Part shown: one piece after another, positions 13,896 to 23,514 of the stretch
How positions within the stretch are numbered: position 1 is the first letter of the stretch
How the letters are laid out: each line of letters opens with the position of its first letter
IMG/VR virus record: IMGVR_UViG_3300046450_000423
Span: 1 to 24,181 of that record
Length of the DNA: 24,181 nt
Reading direction: 5' to 3' (one strand)
Source: a virus
The notes under the pieces: model-generated
What the model saw: the letters and a program-made list of their open reading frames with translations, nothing else
The model's database searches: none
What the model was told of the DNA's origin: nothing
Made by a program: the position numbers and the translations under genes

Positions 13896-14140
13896 TTAGA
13901 TAATATCCTTTCTATAAATGTGTCTATCTTATCCTCAAGCTTATCAAACCTTACCATAATTCTGGAGTCACCCTCCTGTATTTCTTTTCTTGTGGCGTAG
14001 TTCTTAGCAAGCTCTTCTCTAGTATCAGAAAGTTGACGTTTAGCCTCATTGATCTGTTGGCTTACACCACGTATCCACCACATAAATCCACCACCAGCTA
14101 AAGTTAATACAAGGTTCCATAACATAGTTGGATCATTCAT
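13892..14140 (-). CDS. Membrane-anchored coiled-coil protein, possible lysis accessory, 82 aa
   Basis: One hydrophobic segment (about residues 7-24, WNLVLTLAGGGFMWWIRG) is followed by a charged helical stretch rich in Glu, Lys and Gln to the end, which would form a coiled coil outside or inside the membrane. Such a layout is seen in inner-membrane spanins and in small phage membrane proteins of DUF2730 type. It is directly upstream of the endolysin with an ATGA overlap, which supports a lysis role. No embedded or adjacent outer-membrane lipoprotein partner is evident, so calling it a spanin would be premature. Confidence 0.65.
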   Translation of the reverse strand: MNDPTMLWNLVLTLAGGGFMWWIRGVSQQINEAKRQLSDTREELAKNYATRKEIQEGDSRIMVRFDKLEDKIDTFIERILSK

Positions 14141-14150
14141 AGAAATAATC

Positions 14151-17100
14151 CTAATCTTCTAAAGGTTCAGGGTATAGAACGCTATCATACAGCGAACCAT
14201 AGAGATTGTCCATTTCATGTATAGGAAGAGGAATACCTAAAAGTTCTCTTGACCTAACTGATAGAGCTGGAGGAAGTCTATATGGACTAAATTTATTTAC
14301 TTCTACTCTATCCATCAAGGTCATTAGTTCTTTGGATACTTTCTCACCACGCCCTCGAACATCTTCATTTGTCATAGCTTCAGTAACATTAGCATCAGTA
14401 AAATAACCATCTGTATTTGGTAAACCTAGTGATCTATAATTTTCTAAATTATTACGCATTGTTCTCTGCGCACTCACTCTTTTTTCCTGCGCGTCTATGA
14501 ACTGACCCATAAGATTTTCAGATGTTTGTTCTTGTCTAAATCCAAAACCGCTATCTGCTGTTGTAGAAAGAGCGTTCTCTATTCCTCTAAATTTAGCAGA
14601 AGCTTCTTGATTTAAACGATTTCCATCCATCATATCACGCCTAAGATTAGCACTAATGTCAAATCTTTGGGGAGAGAACCCACTAAGAGCTAACCAATCT
14701 GACTGACCATCAGACATCGTATACCTATACTTACTTTCAGCTTGACCATATCCTCGTTTGTTAGCCGCTTCAGTACTCTTTTCATGCTGGCTACGCCTTT
14801 GCATAAACTTAACAAAGCCTGGAGTAAGAGGCTCAAGTAGTCCTTCCCCAACTGTCTTTATCACATCCCAATCATCATCGCCTTCTCTTGTACCTTTTCC
14901 AGTCATAACATCCATAAGAGAATCTGTAATCATAGATGTGCCTAAGTAGGGACCAAAGGTTCTATCTATATTAGACATTACAGCTCTATTGATATCATCA
15001 TCTGTTAGATCATCACCATTCTGTAGTACATTAATAGCTGTTCTAGCTATAGGTTTAAAATATTCATAAGGATCAACAGGTCCAAGATTTAAATACTCAA
15101 TACCTAATCTATTATTCTTATCTTTTTCAACACCACTTAAAAATATTTTAGGAATATTATATTCCCAAGTTGCCCCTAGATTATTTATAGAATCCCTTTG
15201 TGTAGGACTGACACCCATTACTTGAGAAGAATAATCTGAAAGCATATCACCCATTAAGCCAACAGTTGTCATACCGCCTAATGTTTTATATCCTGCTTTA
15301 ACTAATTCAGGATTACCTGATCGTATATCTCTTATAGAACCTACAAGAAGGTTCTTACTAGTACGCATAGTTTCCCAGGGAAAAGCTGCAAAGTCACCCA
15401 AGGGTGCAGCTCTCAATGCCTTCAAAGCTCTAGGGACATAACCATAATTAGGCATCCTATCCTTTGTTCTAGTAGCAGCCATCTCTTCTAGTTCTCTTAA
15501 AGCAGCATCTCTCTCAGACTTAGGGAGACTGTTATCCTTTACCCTCTTAGCTAGTTTAGGATAAGCTCTTTTCATTATACCAAGAGACTTTTCAAAGTGA
15601 AGAATTTTAAAGTAATCATCTTCTGCCTGATACATATCAAAAGGAATCTTGGCAATTTTCTTACCCACTCTTTTATATGTCTTATCAAAGATAGATGCTG
15701 GTCCTTTTTTAAATGCTTCACCAGCAGTTTGCTTAATTATATTAGCCTTAACAGATGATTCAGTAATACCTAGTTCCAGAAGTCTATTAGAATATTTATT
15801 AATCTGATCATCATTCATATTAAAAATTTTATTAGATATATCTTGATAGAACTTTTTAGTTCCTTTACCAGCAACAGGTAACATAAAGCCATTAGCCATC
15901 ATCATGATCCCATTACCAACTATATTTCTGCCATGAACTGTAGGACTAAGAACAGTTTGGCTCACCTGTGTACCTGCCTTTATCTTCATCCAAGTTCTAA
16001 GCATTGTTCCCAGTGCGCCATCAGCTCTAAGATTAAAATTTAGACCTTCTTCTACAGCCTTTTTGTAGTTTGTATTAGCAAATAAATCTTCTAGGGGATT
16101 ACTAAAATTAGTAGCACCATCCTTACCCAAAAAAGATTCTATTCTTTTCTTACCAGCATCACCTAAGTTTTCTTCTATATCTAACAGTCTTCTTTCATTA
16201 TCTCTAATCAGCTTAGTGGTAGGCTCGTTTAAATTTTCTTTACCTGATACTTTCTTAGCTGCATTTTTAACAGCTTGTGTATAGCCCCTGTTTTTTAATG
16301 CCCTCGCCATTTCTTCCATGAAATCAAGTTCTACCTGAACACTTGTCATCTTCTCAATAGTTCTAGCATAATTTTTAAAGGGGTCTTTATAGACACCCCA
16401 TAACTCTTGTATTTCTGGAGGTACTTCACCGCGCTTTTTAAGTACATTAGTACTTCCTGAACCATAAATATCATTCATAAACTTTGCAAATGCTTTAGGT
16501 TCACCTTTAAATCCTAGAGCTAAATTATCTACATAATTTTGTAGGCCTGTCTCATTCATATTTGGATTAATCTTTTGAAATTTAGCATTGTTTCTTAGAT
16601 GGTCTTTAACTCTATTGATGATATCATCTGACTTCTTCTTACCCATTTCTTTTCTCAAGGTCTTTAAACCTTTCCAAGAGGGATCATCAAAAGTTCTATA
16701 GGCTCTGTTTAAATATATACCATCGTTTGCTTCAAAGATTCCTTGCAGAGTATCTTCAGGATTATTTCCTGTTTTAGGTTTCATATATTTTTTTATACCT
16801 TTAGACAACTCATCTATATTACCTCGCATCTTTTGTATGACACTAACAGTGTCATTCATACCCATTGATTGTAAAGACGCTATCGCATCTTCTTTCTCTT
16901 TTTTATTTCCACCAAGGAATTTATTAAGTAGAAGTTCTATTTGCGCTCTATCCTGACCCCTACTCTCTGCTTTAATAGTAGAAAGAAGAAGCTCATTTGT
17001 TTGTTGAATCTCTCTTATAACTTTAGCTTTACGTTTATCTCTACGAGATAGTACGTTAAATCCTTCTTCAAATATACCCTGTCTTGAAGTAAAGTTTCTA

Positions 17101-18092
17101 GCACCAAACTTACTAATGTCTTTGACTGCAAGTTTTACTGGTTCAGGAGCCATACGCCCTATTTTATTAGCAGCTTTAGCAAACTGATCTATGGCTACCT
17201 TACCTCCTACTGTGAGGAATGGAGCAAGGATTGTCGTAGCCCCTTCAAACACAAGAAGATTATTTAAAAAAGCATCAAATCTCTGCCGCATTTCAGGGTC
17301 TTCAGGATTAACTTTGTACTCTTTTAAAAAATCTAAAGTTTCAGGAAAACTATCTGTAAGAATATTAACAGCATTTTCTTCAGGGTCATCTATAAAAGCA
17401 GCAGCAACAGAAAAATCAAATCCCTGTACCGCACCCTTCTTCATCTTTCTTCCCAAGCTACTTAATCCAGGACTAACTCTTTGCATAGGAACATCTGCTC
17501 CTGGCTTAGTTAATTTAGGATTAATATTTTTAGTTGCCTTTCGCACACCCCCATCCACTAAGCGTCTTGTTGCTTTAACTAAACCTGCACCAGTAAGGTA
17601 ACTAGCTAGAGTCCCTATACCATCCTCCACTGCACCCTGAATTGTATTATCATCATGATAAGGATCAATAGCAGCATTTATATCTCTAATTACTTCGTCA
17701 CCTATCAAATTATTTAAAGGGTCAAAAAATTCTTGATTACCTAGGTTGTCCCAATACTCTTCAGCATCATCACTAACTAAACCTAGACCACCTCCAATTA
17801 GGCTATCAACACCACCTAAAGCTTCTCCTGCCCATCTCCCTAACATACGTCCTGTTGTTGCACCAGATGTTCCTGCCTCAGAGAATGTACGAATATCTTC
17901 CCCTTTTTCTAGAGCATCTGTATACTTGTTTATCTGTAAAATATAATCATCAGGATCAATATCATGTCCTCTAATAATATCACGAAGTTCTTCACCTGTT
18001 GATTCAGAAGAAGCGTCCTCTATCTCTTGATATAATTCATGAAATGATTGTGATCTATAATCAGGACTTAACTCATTATACCCTGCCATCAT
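14151..18092 (-). CDS. Very large probable internal virion / ejection protein, 1313 aa
   Basis: I recognise no enzymatic motif. It is mostly charged and helical, with acidic N-terminal residues (ELYQEIEDASSESTGEEL), basic stretches in the middle (for example RRDKRKAKV, near 350), and a hydrophobic segment around 712-735 (VHGRNIVGNGIMMMANG). Size, position downstream of the other virion genes and coupling to the 640-aa gene (ATGA overlap at 18089-18092) resemble the large internal core proteins of podoviruses, such as T7 gp16, that enter the cell with the DNA. No lysozyme or transglycosylase motif was found by eye. The start may be the first or second of two adjacent ATGs (18092 or 18089). Assignment by context only. 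Confidence 0.7.
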   Translation of the reverse strand: MMAGYNELSPDYRSQSFHELYQEIEDASSESTGEELRDIIRGHDIDPDDYILQINKYTDALEKGEDIRTFSEAGTSGATTGRMLGRWAGEALGGVDSLIGGGLGLVSDDAEEYWDNLGNQEFFDPLNNLIGDEVIRDINAAIDPYHDDNTIQGAVEDGIGTLASYLTGAGLVKATRRLVDGGVRKATKNINPKLTKPGADVPMQRVSPGLSSLGRKMKKGAVQGFDFSVAAAFIDDPEENAVNILTDSFPETLDFLKEYKVNPEDPEMRQRFDAFLNNLLVFEGATTILAPFLTVGGKVAIDQFAKAANKIGRMAPEPVKLAVKDISKFGARNFTSRQGIFEEGFNVLSRRDKRKAKVIREIQQTNELLLSTIKAESRGQDRAQIELLLNKFLGGNKKEKEDAIASLQSMGMNDTVSVIQKMRGNIDELSKGIKKYMKPKTGNNPEDTLQGIFEANDGIYLNRAYRTFDDPSWKGLKTLRKEMGKKKSDDIINRVKDHLRNNAKFQKINPNMNETGLQNYVDNLALGFKGEPKAFAKFMNDIYGSGSTNVLKKRGEVPPEIQELWGVYKDPFKNYARTIEKMTSVQVELDFMEEMARALKNRGYTQAVKNAAKKVSGKENLNEPTTKLIRDNERRLLDIEENLGDAGKKRIESFLGKDGATNFSNPLEDLFANTNYKKAVEEGLNFNLRADGALGTMLRTWMKIKAGTQVSQTVLSPTVHGRNIVGNGIMMMANGFMLPVAGKGTKKFYQDISNKIFNMNDDQINKYSNRLLELGITESSVKANIIKQTAGEAFKKGPASIFDKTYKRVGKKIAKIPFDMYQAEDDYFKILHFEKSLGIMKRAYPKLAKRVKDNSLPKSERDAALRELEEMAATRTKDRMPNYGYVPRALKALRAAPLGDFAAFPWETMRTSKNLLVGSIRDIRSGNPELVKAGYKTLGGMTTVGLMGDMLSDYSSQVMGVSPTQRDSINNLGATWEYNIPKIFLSGVEKDKNNRLGIEYLNLGPVDPYEYFKPIARTAINVLQNGDDLTDDDINRAVMSNIDRTFGPYLGTSMITDSLMDVMTGKGTREGDDDWDVIKTVGEGLLEPLTPGFVKFMQRRSQHEKSTEAANKRGYGQAESKYRYTMSDGQSDWLALSGFSPQRFDISANLRRDMMDGNRLNQEASAKFRGIENALSTTADSGFGFRQEQTSENLMGQFIDAQEKRVSAQRTMRNNLENYRSLGLPNTDGYFTDANVTEAMTNEDVRGRGEKVSKELMTLMDRVEVNKFSPYRLPPALSVRSRELLGIPLPIHEMDNLYGSLYDSVLYPEPLED

Positions 18093-20011
18093 TGACCTCT
18101 CAAGCGATCAGCCTGCGCTTGCGCCTCTTCGGCGAGTACGGCTTTCGCCTCCCTGGGTGGTGTACTAGTGTCTGTAGAACTAGTGGATTTATCTACATTG
18201 CCCCCCTTGTGAACCTCCCTTGCAACTTCGTAGGCTCTTTCTATTTCGTTTGTAATTTGTGCTAGGCCTTTACCAGCCGAATTTCTAACAATTTCCTGAG
18301 TAAGTTCTACATATATATCTCTATTATATTGCCCCATTTCTTTTGTCCTTAGATCATTTATATGGCCTAGAACAACTTTCATTTTTTCAGGGTCTTCCCT
18401 CAAAGCCTCAATTATATCTGCATCAGCCTGAACCTGATCAGTACTAAGTCCTATAAATGCAAAAGCATCAATTAGCTCTTGTCCTTCTATACTTGATAGA
18501 GCTTCATAACCCTTTAATTGCTTCAAGTCTCGTTCTTTTCTATTCTTCCTCTGGTCCTGTGATGCCTTGGTTATTGTATCAACAGCTCCTGCATCTTTAG
18601 CTGCACTAGCTACCTGACCTACAAGACCACCTGCCCCTGGATTAAATGTAGAAGCTACCCCAAGACCAGTACTCGCTAATGCACCATATAATTGTTGCAT
18701 GTATGCTTCTTTATCGTCAGCCTTATCTTTTTCCAAACTCTCAGGAGAGAAATAATTTTTTATACCAGATGTATATTCATCTTTATAAGGAGTAGGTCTA
18801 GTCCGCAAATCTTCTAATGCTTTTCTATCTGACAATAAATTTAATGGAATACCAGAGCCTGGAGCTTCTTCCTGTATCTCTAATTTCATTGCCTCTATTT
18901 TCTCTCTTAGAGTCTGTGGCTTTTTCCTTGGTCTGTCAGCCTCAGAATTCGGTGCCGCGCCTATAGGCTCAAGATCAAGTACAATTTCACTACCAGAATT
19001 TACTGGAGTAGCGCGCCGCCCTCTTATATCTTTATGTCTTTCTAAAGAACTAAGTCCTCCACTAATCTGCCCACCAGATTTTCTGAATGCCCCTAATCCA
19101 CCAGCAATACCAGCACCTGCTGCACCTAGACCCAACAACTGCTGAGACAGGGGAACAGAAGGAACAGATTGAACTTCTTGTCTAAATAAATTTGGTGAGA
19201 TTGGGAATCCTCTAACAAGAGATTGGTATTCCTGCAACTGTCTTGTTGGGAACTCCTGCTCTGTTAAGAAATCAGACAAGGCAATATCTAAAGCACGTTG
19301 ATCTACACCCTTCTTCTGTTCCCCTACAGATTGTAATGCGCCAAGTTCACGCATAGCTTGTCCAGGAAATTGAGTTGCAAATCCTCCAAACTGTCCTGCT
19401 CCTTGAGCTTGTCTAGCTTTTTCTAGTTCAAATTGTGAGGCCGATCTATCATAAGCATCCCTTAAACCTCTAGATTGTATATCTCCTAGCTGCTGCTGTA
19501 GGTTCCTCTGTGCCTCTGCTTCAAGGATAGCCTGTCTACTACCCCCAAATGATCCTGCACCTGCTGCCTGTGATCCTATCTGAGGAAGAGTGGTTCCTTC
19601 AAATTGTCTTATAGCCTCATCTTTTTCAATATCAATAACTTGCTGTTGAAAAGGATTTGTAAAGCGTTGAACATCAGCAGTTCCAAACTGCTGTATACCT
19701 TGTTCAGCAGCATCTTGTGCCTGTTGGGCATAGAAAGCTGATGAAGCTAAATCAGGATATGATCCCAGCCCTGCATCTGCAATACCTTGGATACCTGTAA
19801 AAGCAGCTTGCTCTTCTCCTGAAAAGGGAGCAATACGTGGTCCTTGAAAGAGTTCAAACTCTCTACCTTCTTGCTGTGCTTTAGCCTTTTCTAAAGTATC
19901 TGTAATAAAAGGCTTTACCTCTGATGGAAACTCAGAGGTTTGTGATAGAGTCTGTACAGAAGCAGGTGCTTGATTACCTCCTCCTCCAAAAAGATCAGTA
20001 AGAAAACTCAT
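18089..20011 (-). CDS. Probable internal virion / ejection protein, Gln-rich helical, 640 aa
   Basis: The N-terminus MSFLTDLFGGGG followed by Gln/Ala-rich helical sequence (AQQAQDAAEQGIQQFG, about 90-105) and GSFGGSRQAILEAEAQRNL (about 153-171) is a pattern I associate with structural proteins of marine podoviruses whose exact role is unproven. A Gly/Ala-rich hydrophobic segment (LLGLGAAGAGIAGGLGAF, about 292-309) could insert in a membrane. The second half is charged, with SGGLSSLERHK shared in style with two neighbouring virion proteins. The gene overlaps its neighbours on both sides by four bases (ATGA). Its last ~25 codons lie in a strikingly GC-rich patch. It has no enzyme motif. Ejection-protein role is inferred. 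Confidence 0.72.
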   Translation of the reverse strand: MSFLTDLFGGGGNQAPASVQTLSQTSEFPSEVKPFITDTLEKAKAQQEGREFELFQGPRIAPFSGEEQAAFTGIQGIADAGLGSYPDLASSAFYAQQAQDAAEQGIQQFGTADVQRFTNPFQQQVIDIEKDEAIRQFEGTTLPQIGSQAAGAGSFGGSRQAILEAEAQRNLQQQLGDIQSRGLRDAYDRSASQFELEKARQAQGAGQFGGFATQFPGQAMRELGALQSVGEQKKGVDQRALDIALSDFLTEQEFPTRQLQEYQSLVRGFPISPNLFRQEVQSVPSVPLSQQLLGLGAAGAGIAGGLGAFRKSGGQISGGLSSLERHKDIRGRRATPVNSGSEIVLDLEPIGAAPNSEADRPRKKPQTLREKIEAMKLEIQEEAPGSGIPLNLLSDRKALEDLRTRPTPYKDEYTSGIKNYFSPESLEKDKADDKEAYMQQLYGALASTGLGVASTFNPGAGGLVGQVASAAKDAGAVDTITKASQDQRKNRKERDLKQLKGYEALSSIEGQELIDAFAFIGLSTDQVQADADIIEALREDPEKMKVVLGHINDLRTKEMGQYNRDIYVELTQEIVRNSAGKGLAQITNEIERAYEVAREVHKGGNVDKSTSSTDTSTPPREAKAVLAEEAQAQADRLRGQ

Positions 20012-20406
20012 GATAACTTCCCTTCATATATTACTCCTATATTCGACATCTTAATCCCCACTTTATTTAATTCTTTAGACCAGCCCTTACGACCTACAAT
20101 TTCTACATACTCACAGTCATTGTCTCTACCATATTTATTTAATATCTTCACCATAGTAGGAAACCAATTCCTCATTTTATTATCTTGTGAAGCAAGAAAC
20201 CCCCACCAAAAAACTTTCTTATTAGAATATTCTATAATTTTGGTACATACAATACCTTGTATGTTATTTATATCTTGCCATAATACCCATAAAATAATTT
20301 CATTATTGTTGATCTTATCAACTATTGATTCTATAGTTTCTCTACCAAATGTAGTTGGAATTACTTTTTGCATTAAAGGTTCTATCTGATCCCAGAATGC
20401 AGTCAT
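20008..20406 (-). CDS. GNAT-like acyltransferase-fold protein, probable virion-cluster protein, 132 aa
   Basis: The pattern of strands and helices fits a GNAT fold: IILWVLWQDINNIQGIVCTKII (about 37-58) as the central strands, WFPTMVKILNKYGRDNDCEYVEIVGRKGW (about 81-109) as the helix-strand pair, and KVGIKMSNIGVIYEG at the end. A clear acetyl-CoA loop (Q/RxxGxG/A) is not visible, so it may not be an active enzyme. Similar small GNAT-like proteins occur among podovirus structural genes, including T7 gp13. It lies between the 569-aa and 640-aa virion genes and overlaps the latter by four bases. The ribosome site is unusual: AGGA abuts the ATG directly. Confidence 0.6.
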   Translation of the reverse strand: MTAFWDQIEPLMQKVIPTTFGRETIESIVDKINNNEIILWVLWQDINNIQGIVCTKIIEYSNKKVFWWGFLASQDNKMRNWFPTMVKILNKYGRDNDCEYVEIVGRKGWSKELNKVGIKMSNIGVIYEGKLS

Positions 20407-20432
20407 TCCTATTGGGTGAACTGGTGTACAAT

Positions 20433-22142
20433 TTACGTTTTCATTAGAGATTGTAAGGCACTCCTTCCATTCATTTCAGGTGGCTGTGTAGGACGACCAT
20501 ATTTTGCAGTTCTAAAGTCTGCTATAAAGCCATCCATTGCTTGCGCTCCATTATCAGCATTTCCATTTCCTATCATTGACATTACATCAGCAGGAACTAC
20601 ATACTCTTTAGGACTAACTGCTGCCACCCCTCCCTCTTGAAGTATAGGCATCATAACATTGTCTTGCATACCATGCCCATTACCTGTAATTACACCTTCA
20701 AAAGGAGTCTCACTTATACCTACTTGCTCTGACACTCTAATTAAATCTTCTATGCCTCCACCAGATTTAGCTTTAAGGGGGAATACTCCACTACCAGAAC
20801 TAGGTTGTTGATATGATCTTAGATCATTCCCACCTGATTGGTATAGTGCTGCTATTTGACTAGAAGTTAAACCTTCAAAGGGGCTTTTCTTTTTCTTATT
20901 ATAAACGTAGTCACGGTCACGAAGAACATAAGGGTCTGGTCCCTTTGGAAGTGGTAATTGTTCTGGTTCGTCTGGCACAAGAAGATTTGCACCTAGTTGA
21001 CCTATACCTGTTGCCATAGCTTGTTTACTAAACACTCCACTTTTAGGATCAACCAGCATGTTGCCAGCCTCATCCATAGACCCAGGTAGTTTATTTCTAA
21101 ATTTATCTATCCAAGAAGTTTCTGTAACCTCACCAGTACTTCCCCCATCCATACTTACTACCTGCTCTGTAGATTTAAGGGGATTGAAAGTATCCCCATG
21201 ACCATACTCAGGAGGCATTCCCTCGTTGATTAACAGATTAAAGTCTCTATCTGCTCCAGGAAATGGCTGATGTTCAACTGGCAAAGCTGATGGTAGTTTG
21301 GTTGGGCTAAATTGCCTGTGGCGCATATCTGGAAGTGTGTCTGCTGCGTCCATAGTCCTATATAAATAGGGATCATTTAATGACTTAGAACCGAGAGCAT
21401 TTGCTGCTTCTATATTCTGGTGTGTACGAAAGCCTTCCATCAGCTCAATGTCATGGGGACCTTGCGCAATCCCAGCATCACCGCTTCTCCATAAAGGAAT
21501 ATTTGTGTTATTATAGTCCCCTGGAAGTATTGGGCCATCAGGGATACCAACTTGTTGATCCATACCATAACTAAATGCGTCAGGAAGACTAGAATCTAGA
21601 GTTCCTGATGGGGCATACTCTGATACATTTCTTCCCCAAGAATCATATCCTGTTCCTGCTCCTGCTTCAGCAGATAGCCCTTGGTTTGGAACACCTTCTC
21701 CCGCAGCACCTTTACCATAACCAAAGGTTTCAGGGAATAGACTTCCTGCACCATAAGACATTCCACCACTTAACAATCCTTTAGTAAGAGCATCAACAGG
21801 GTCTTCTCCTGAAAGGATACCACCTGCTGCTGTTCCTAATCCTGTAGCAATAGCACTACTTGCTAATGCACTAGTACCAAGTGCTGCACCTATTGCAGGT
21901 CCAAATAAAGGAGGAAAGGCTATAGCAGCAATCATTGGTAGAAGGGACGCAAGTATATTCTTTCCACCAGCAAACTGAGGTAGACCTGTTTCATTATTCA
22001 TAGACATTAAGCCAGTGTCCATCATCATCTTAACTTCTGGCTTAGTCATATGGACTAATTCTGTATCTCCCTTAGTACCTTGAAGAGCTAAGAGAGAAGC
22101 TATACCACTTTCAGGAGCATCTCTATTAATATATATTGCCAT
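20433..22142 (-). CDS. Gly/Ala-rich virion protein with N-terminal membrane-like segment, 569 aa
   Basis: Residues 28-41 (TELVHMTKPEVKMMMD) and the following TGLPQF form a module common in podovirus structural proteins. Residues 61-110 are a long Ala/Gly/Ile-rich hydrophobic run that could insert in a membrane. The centre is low-complexity with many Gly, Pro, Asp and Ser. Near the C-terminus (about 504-528) GGVAAVSPKEYVVPADVMSMIGNG follows a phage structural motif usually written as lS.gE.VvpadvvS.iGnG. No enzyme motif is seen. The start is one base after the upstream stop. It is probably part of the ejection apparatus or internal core; a tail role is the alternative. Confidence 0.7.
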   Translation of the reverse strand: MAIYINRDAPESGIASLLALQGTKGDTELVHMTKPEVKMMMDTGLMSMNNETGLPQFAGGKNILASLLPMIAAIAFPPLFGPAIGAALGTSALASSAIATGLGTAAGGILSGEDPVDALTKGLLSGGMSYGAGSLFPETFGYGKGAAGEGVPNQGLSAEAGAGTGYDSWGRNVSEYAPSGTLDSSLPDAFSYGMDQQVGIPDGPILPGDYNNTNIPLWRSGDAGIAQGPHDIELMEGFRTHQNIEAANALGSKSLNDPYLYRTMDAADTLPDMRHRQFSPTKLPSALPVEHQPFPGADRDFNLLINEGMPPEYGHGDTFNPLKSTEQVVSMDGGSTGEVTETSWIDKFRNKLPGSMDEAGNMLVDPKSGVFSKQAMATGIGQLGANLLVPDEPEQLPLPKGPDPYVLRDRDYVYNKKKKSPFEGLTSSQIAALYQSGGNDLRSYQQPSSGSGVFPLKAKSGGGIEDLIRVSEQVGISETPFEGVITGNGHGMQDNVMMPILQEGGVAAVSPKEYVVPADVMSMIGNGNADNGAQAMDGFIADFRTAKYGRPTQPPEMNGRSALQSLMKT

Positions 22143-22143
22143 A

Positions 22144-23514
22144 TTACGATACCTTATTCATGTTAGGCATTGCATAAAATGATTGAGGTCTAGAAAAATC
22201 TGCATGCTGTGTATTATCTGTATTCATTTGGCCTCCTGAAGGGAATGGATCAAAGGGTTTGGTAGCTTGTTGTGTGCTATGCATACCCATAGGAATAGCA
22301 TTTCCCTGCATAATATTATTTACATAACTACTGTCCATTAGTTCTTTATTAGGTGTAAAAGAATTTTGTTGAAAAGCTTCTTTTCCTGGCATCATCGAAT
22401 CTTGATTAGCTACTCCATAATCTTTATTCTGATTATTAATAAGCCCCTGTATACCACCACCTGTAGCTGCACCAATATATCTATTTCTTATTCCAGATAA
22501 GCTAGTAGGAATTTGAGATATAGTTTCTTCTTCGTTCACAACAGTTGTTGTTTGGGGTGGTGGTGCAATAGCTTGTTGAGCTATAGGACTTGTTTGTTGA
22601 GGAATGTTTGGGGCTTGTCCTTTCGATCCTAAACCTGGAGAGAATGTAGAAGAACCAAAGGTTGGATTATCAACAGAACTAATCATACCAGAGTTAGGTG
22701 ATACAGGACTATCACCACTAAATAATCCTGTTGATAATCCTGTTAGTCCTTCAAGACCTCTAATTGAAGATTGGGCGCTAAAGGGATTCTGCTCCCCAGT
22801 GACCGCTTCAGCCCCACTAGCTACTAAGCCTAATGCCAGCCCTATTGGGGTCAGTCCTGCAACAAATCCAAGGGCTGAAGCGAAACCACTATTTGGATCA
22901 CCAATAGGACTAGTAGTAGAATCACTACTTATAGCGTCAAACGCTTTTGGTGTCATATTAGCAAGCTGTTGCATTGAGTATTTCTTACCTTTATTAACAA
23001 GTCCCTGGGGTTCACCAAAGAAAGAAAAGGTAGGCTGCTTACTAAAATTGTTCTGACTAATCATACCTGTTAGTCCTTCTTCCGCTTGCTTTGACCTAAT
23101 ATTTGACAACATTGAAAAATCGTTGAGTGATGCCATCGTGTTTGCAATGCCATCAGTATCTGCGGTAACATCTACGTTATGCTGTGCCACAGTGTCCCCA
23201 AATCCATCAAAGGCATTGGCGTGGGCGTTGGGAGTTGAAGTAGTTGATGAGGGTTGACCATGACCAGGACTAGCTGTTGATCCCGCATGGCCTGGATTTC
23301 CAGCACCAACACCAGCACCCATACCAGCTACGAAAGCAGGAACCCCACCAGGACCACGATACTGCCCTCCAGTAGGTGTTACACCTCCACCCTCTCTACG
23401 AAGCATCTGAGCTTCTTGTGGGGTAATATAAGACAACATATGATCTTGTCCACTAAGAGTTGTTCTTTTAGGTAGAGAAGAAAGACCTCCCCCATTTTTA
23501 TAACGATAAATCAT
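22144..23514 (-). CDS. Gly-rich virion protein related to the 569-aa protein, 456 aa
   Basis: Opens with MIYRYKNGGGLSSL, then HMLSYITPQEAQMLRREGGG (25-44), which corresponds to the VHMTKPEVKMMMD module of the downstream gene. Residues 50-95 are Gly/Ala/Pro/Ser/Thr-rich and probably disordered. A hydrophobic Gly/Ala/Leu segment at 211-238 (FVAGLTPIGLALGLVASG) could contact membrane. The last third is rich in Asn, Gln, Pro and Ser. Overlaps the upstream gene by four bases and is separated from the downstream gene by one base. Its place between tail-type and ejection-type genes fits a structural protein. No enzymatic function is apparent. Confidence 0.68.
   Translation of the reverse strand: MIYRYKNGGGLSSLPKRTTLSGQDHMLSYITPQEAQMLRREGGGVTPTGGQYRGPGGVPAFVAGMGAGVGAGNPGHAGSTASPGHGQPSSTTSTPNAHANAFDGFGDTVAQHNVDVTADTDGIANTMASLNDFSMLSNIRSKQAEEGLTGMISQNNFSKQPTFSFFGEPQGLVNKGKKYSMQQLANMTPKAFDAISSDSTTSPIGDPNSGFASALGFVAGLTPIGLALGLVASGAEAVTGEQNPFSAQSSIRGLEGLTGLSTGLFSGDSPVSPNSGMISSVDNPTFGSSTFSPGLGSKGQAPNIPQQTSPIAQQAIAPPPQTTTVVNEEETISQIPTSLSGIRNRYIGAATGGGIQGLINNQNKDYGVANQDSMMPGKEAFQQNSFTPNKELMDSSYVNNIMQGNAIPMGMHSTQQATKPFDPFPSGGQMNTDNTQHADFSRPQSFYAMPNMNKVS

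Noticed and set aside
13615-13899. A + strand frame of 94 codons opposite the M15 peptidase
   Set aside because: It is the antisense shadow of a gene with intact catalytic motifs and has no ribosome site or recognisable feature. The same applies to the + strand frames within 14206-17946 and 22604-23056 and the - strand frames within 873-1100, 6776-7228 and 10487-11898.
13892-14140. Firm call as an inner-membrane spanin
   Set aside because: The layout fits, but no outer-membrane lipoprotein partner is visible overlapping or next to it.
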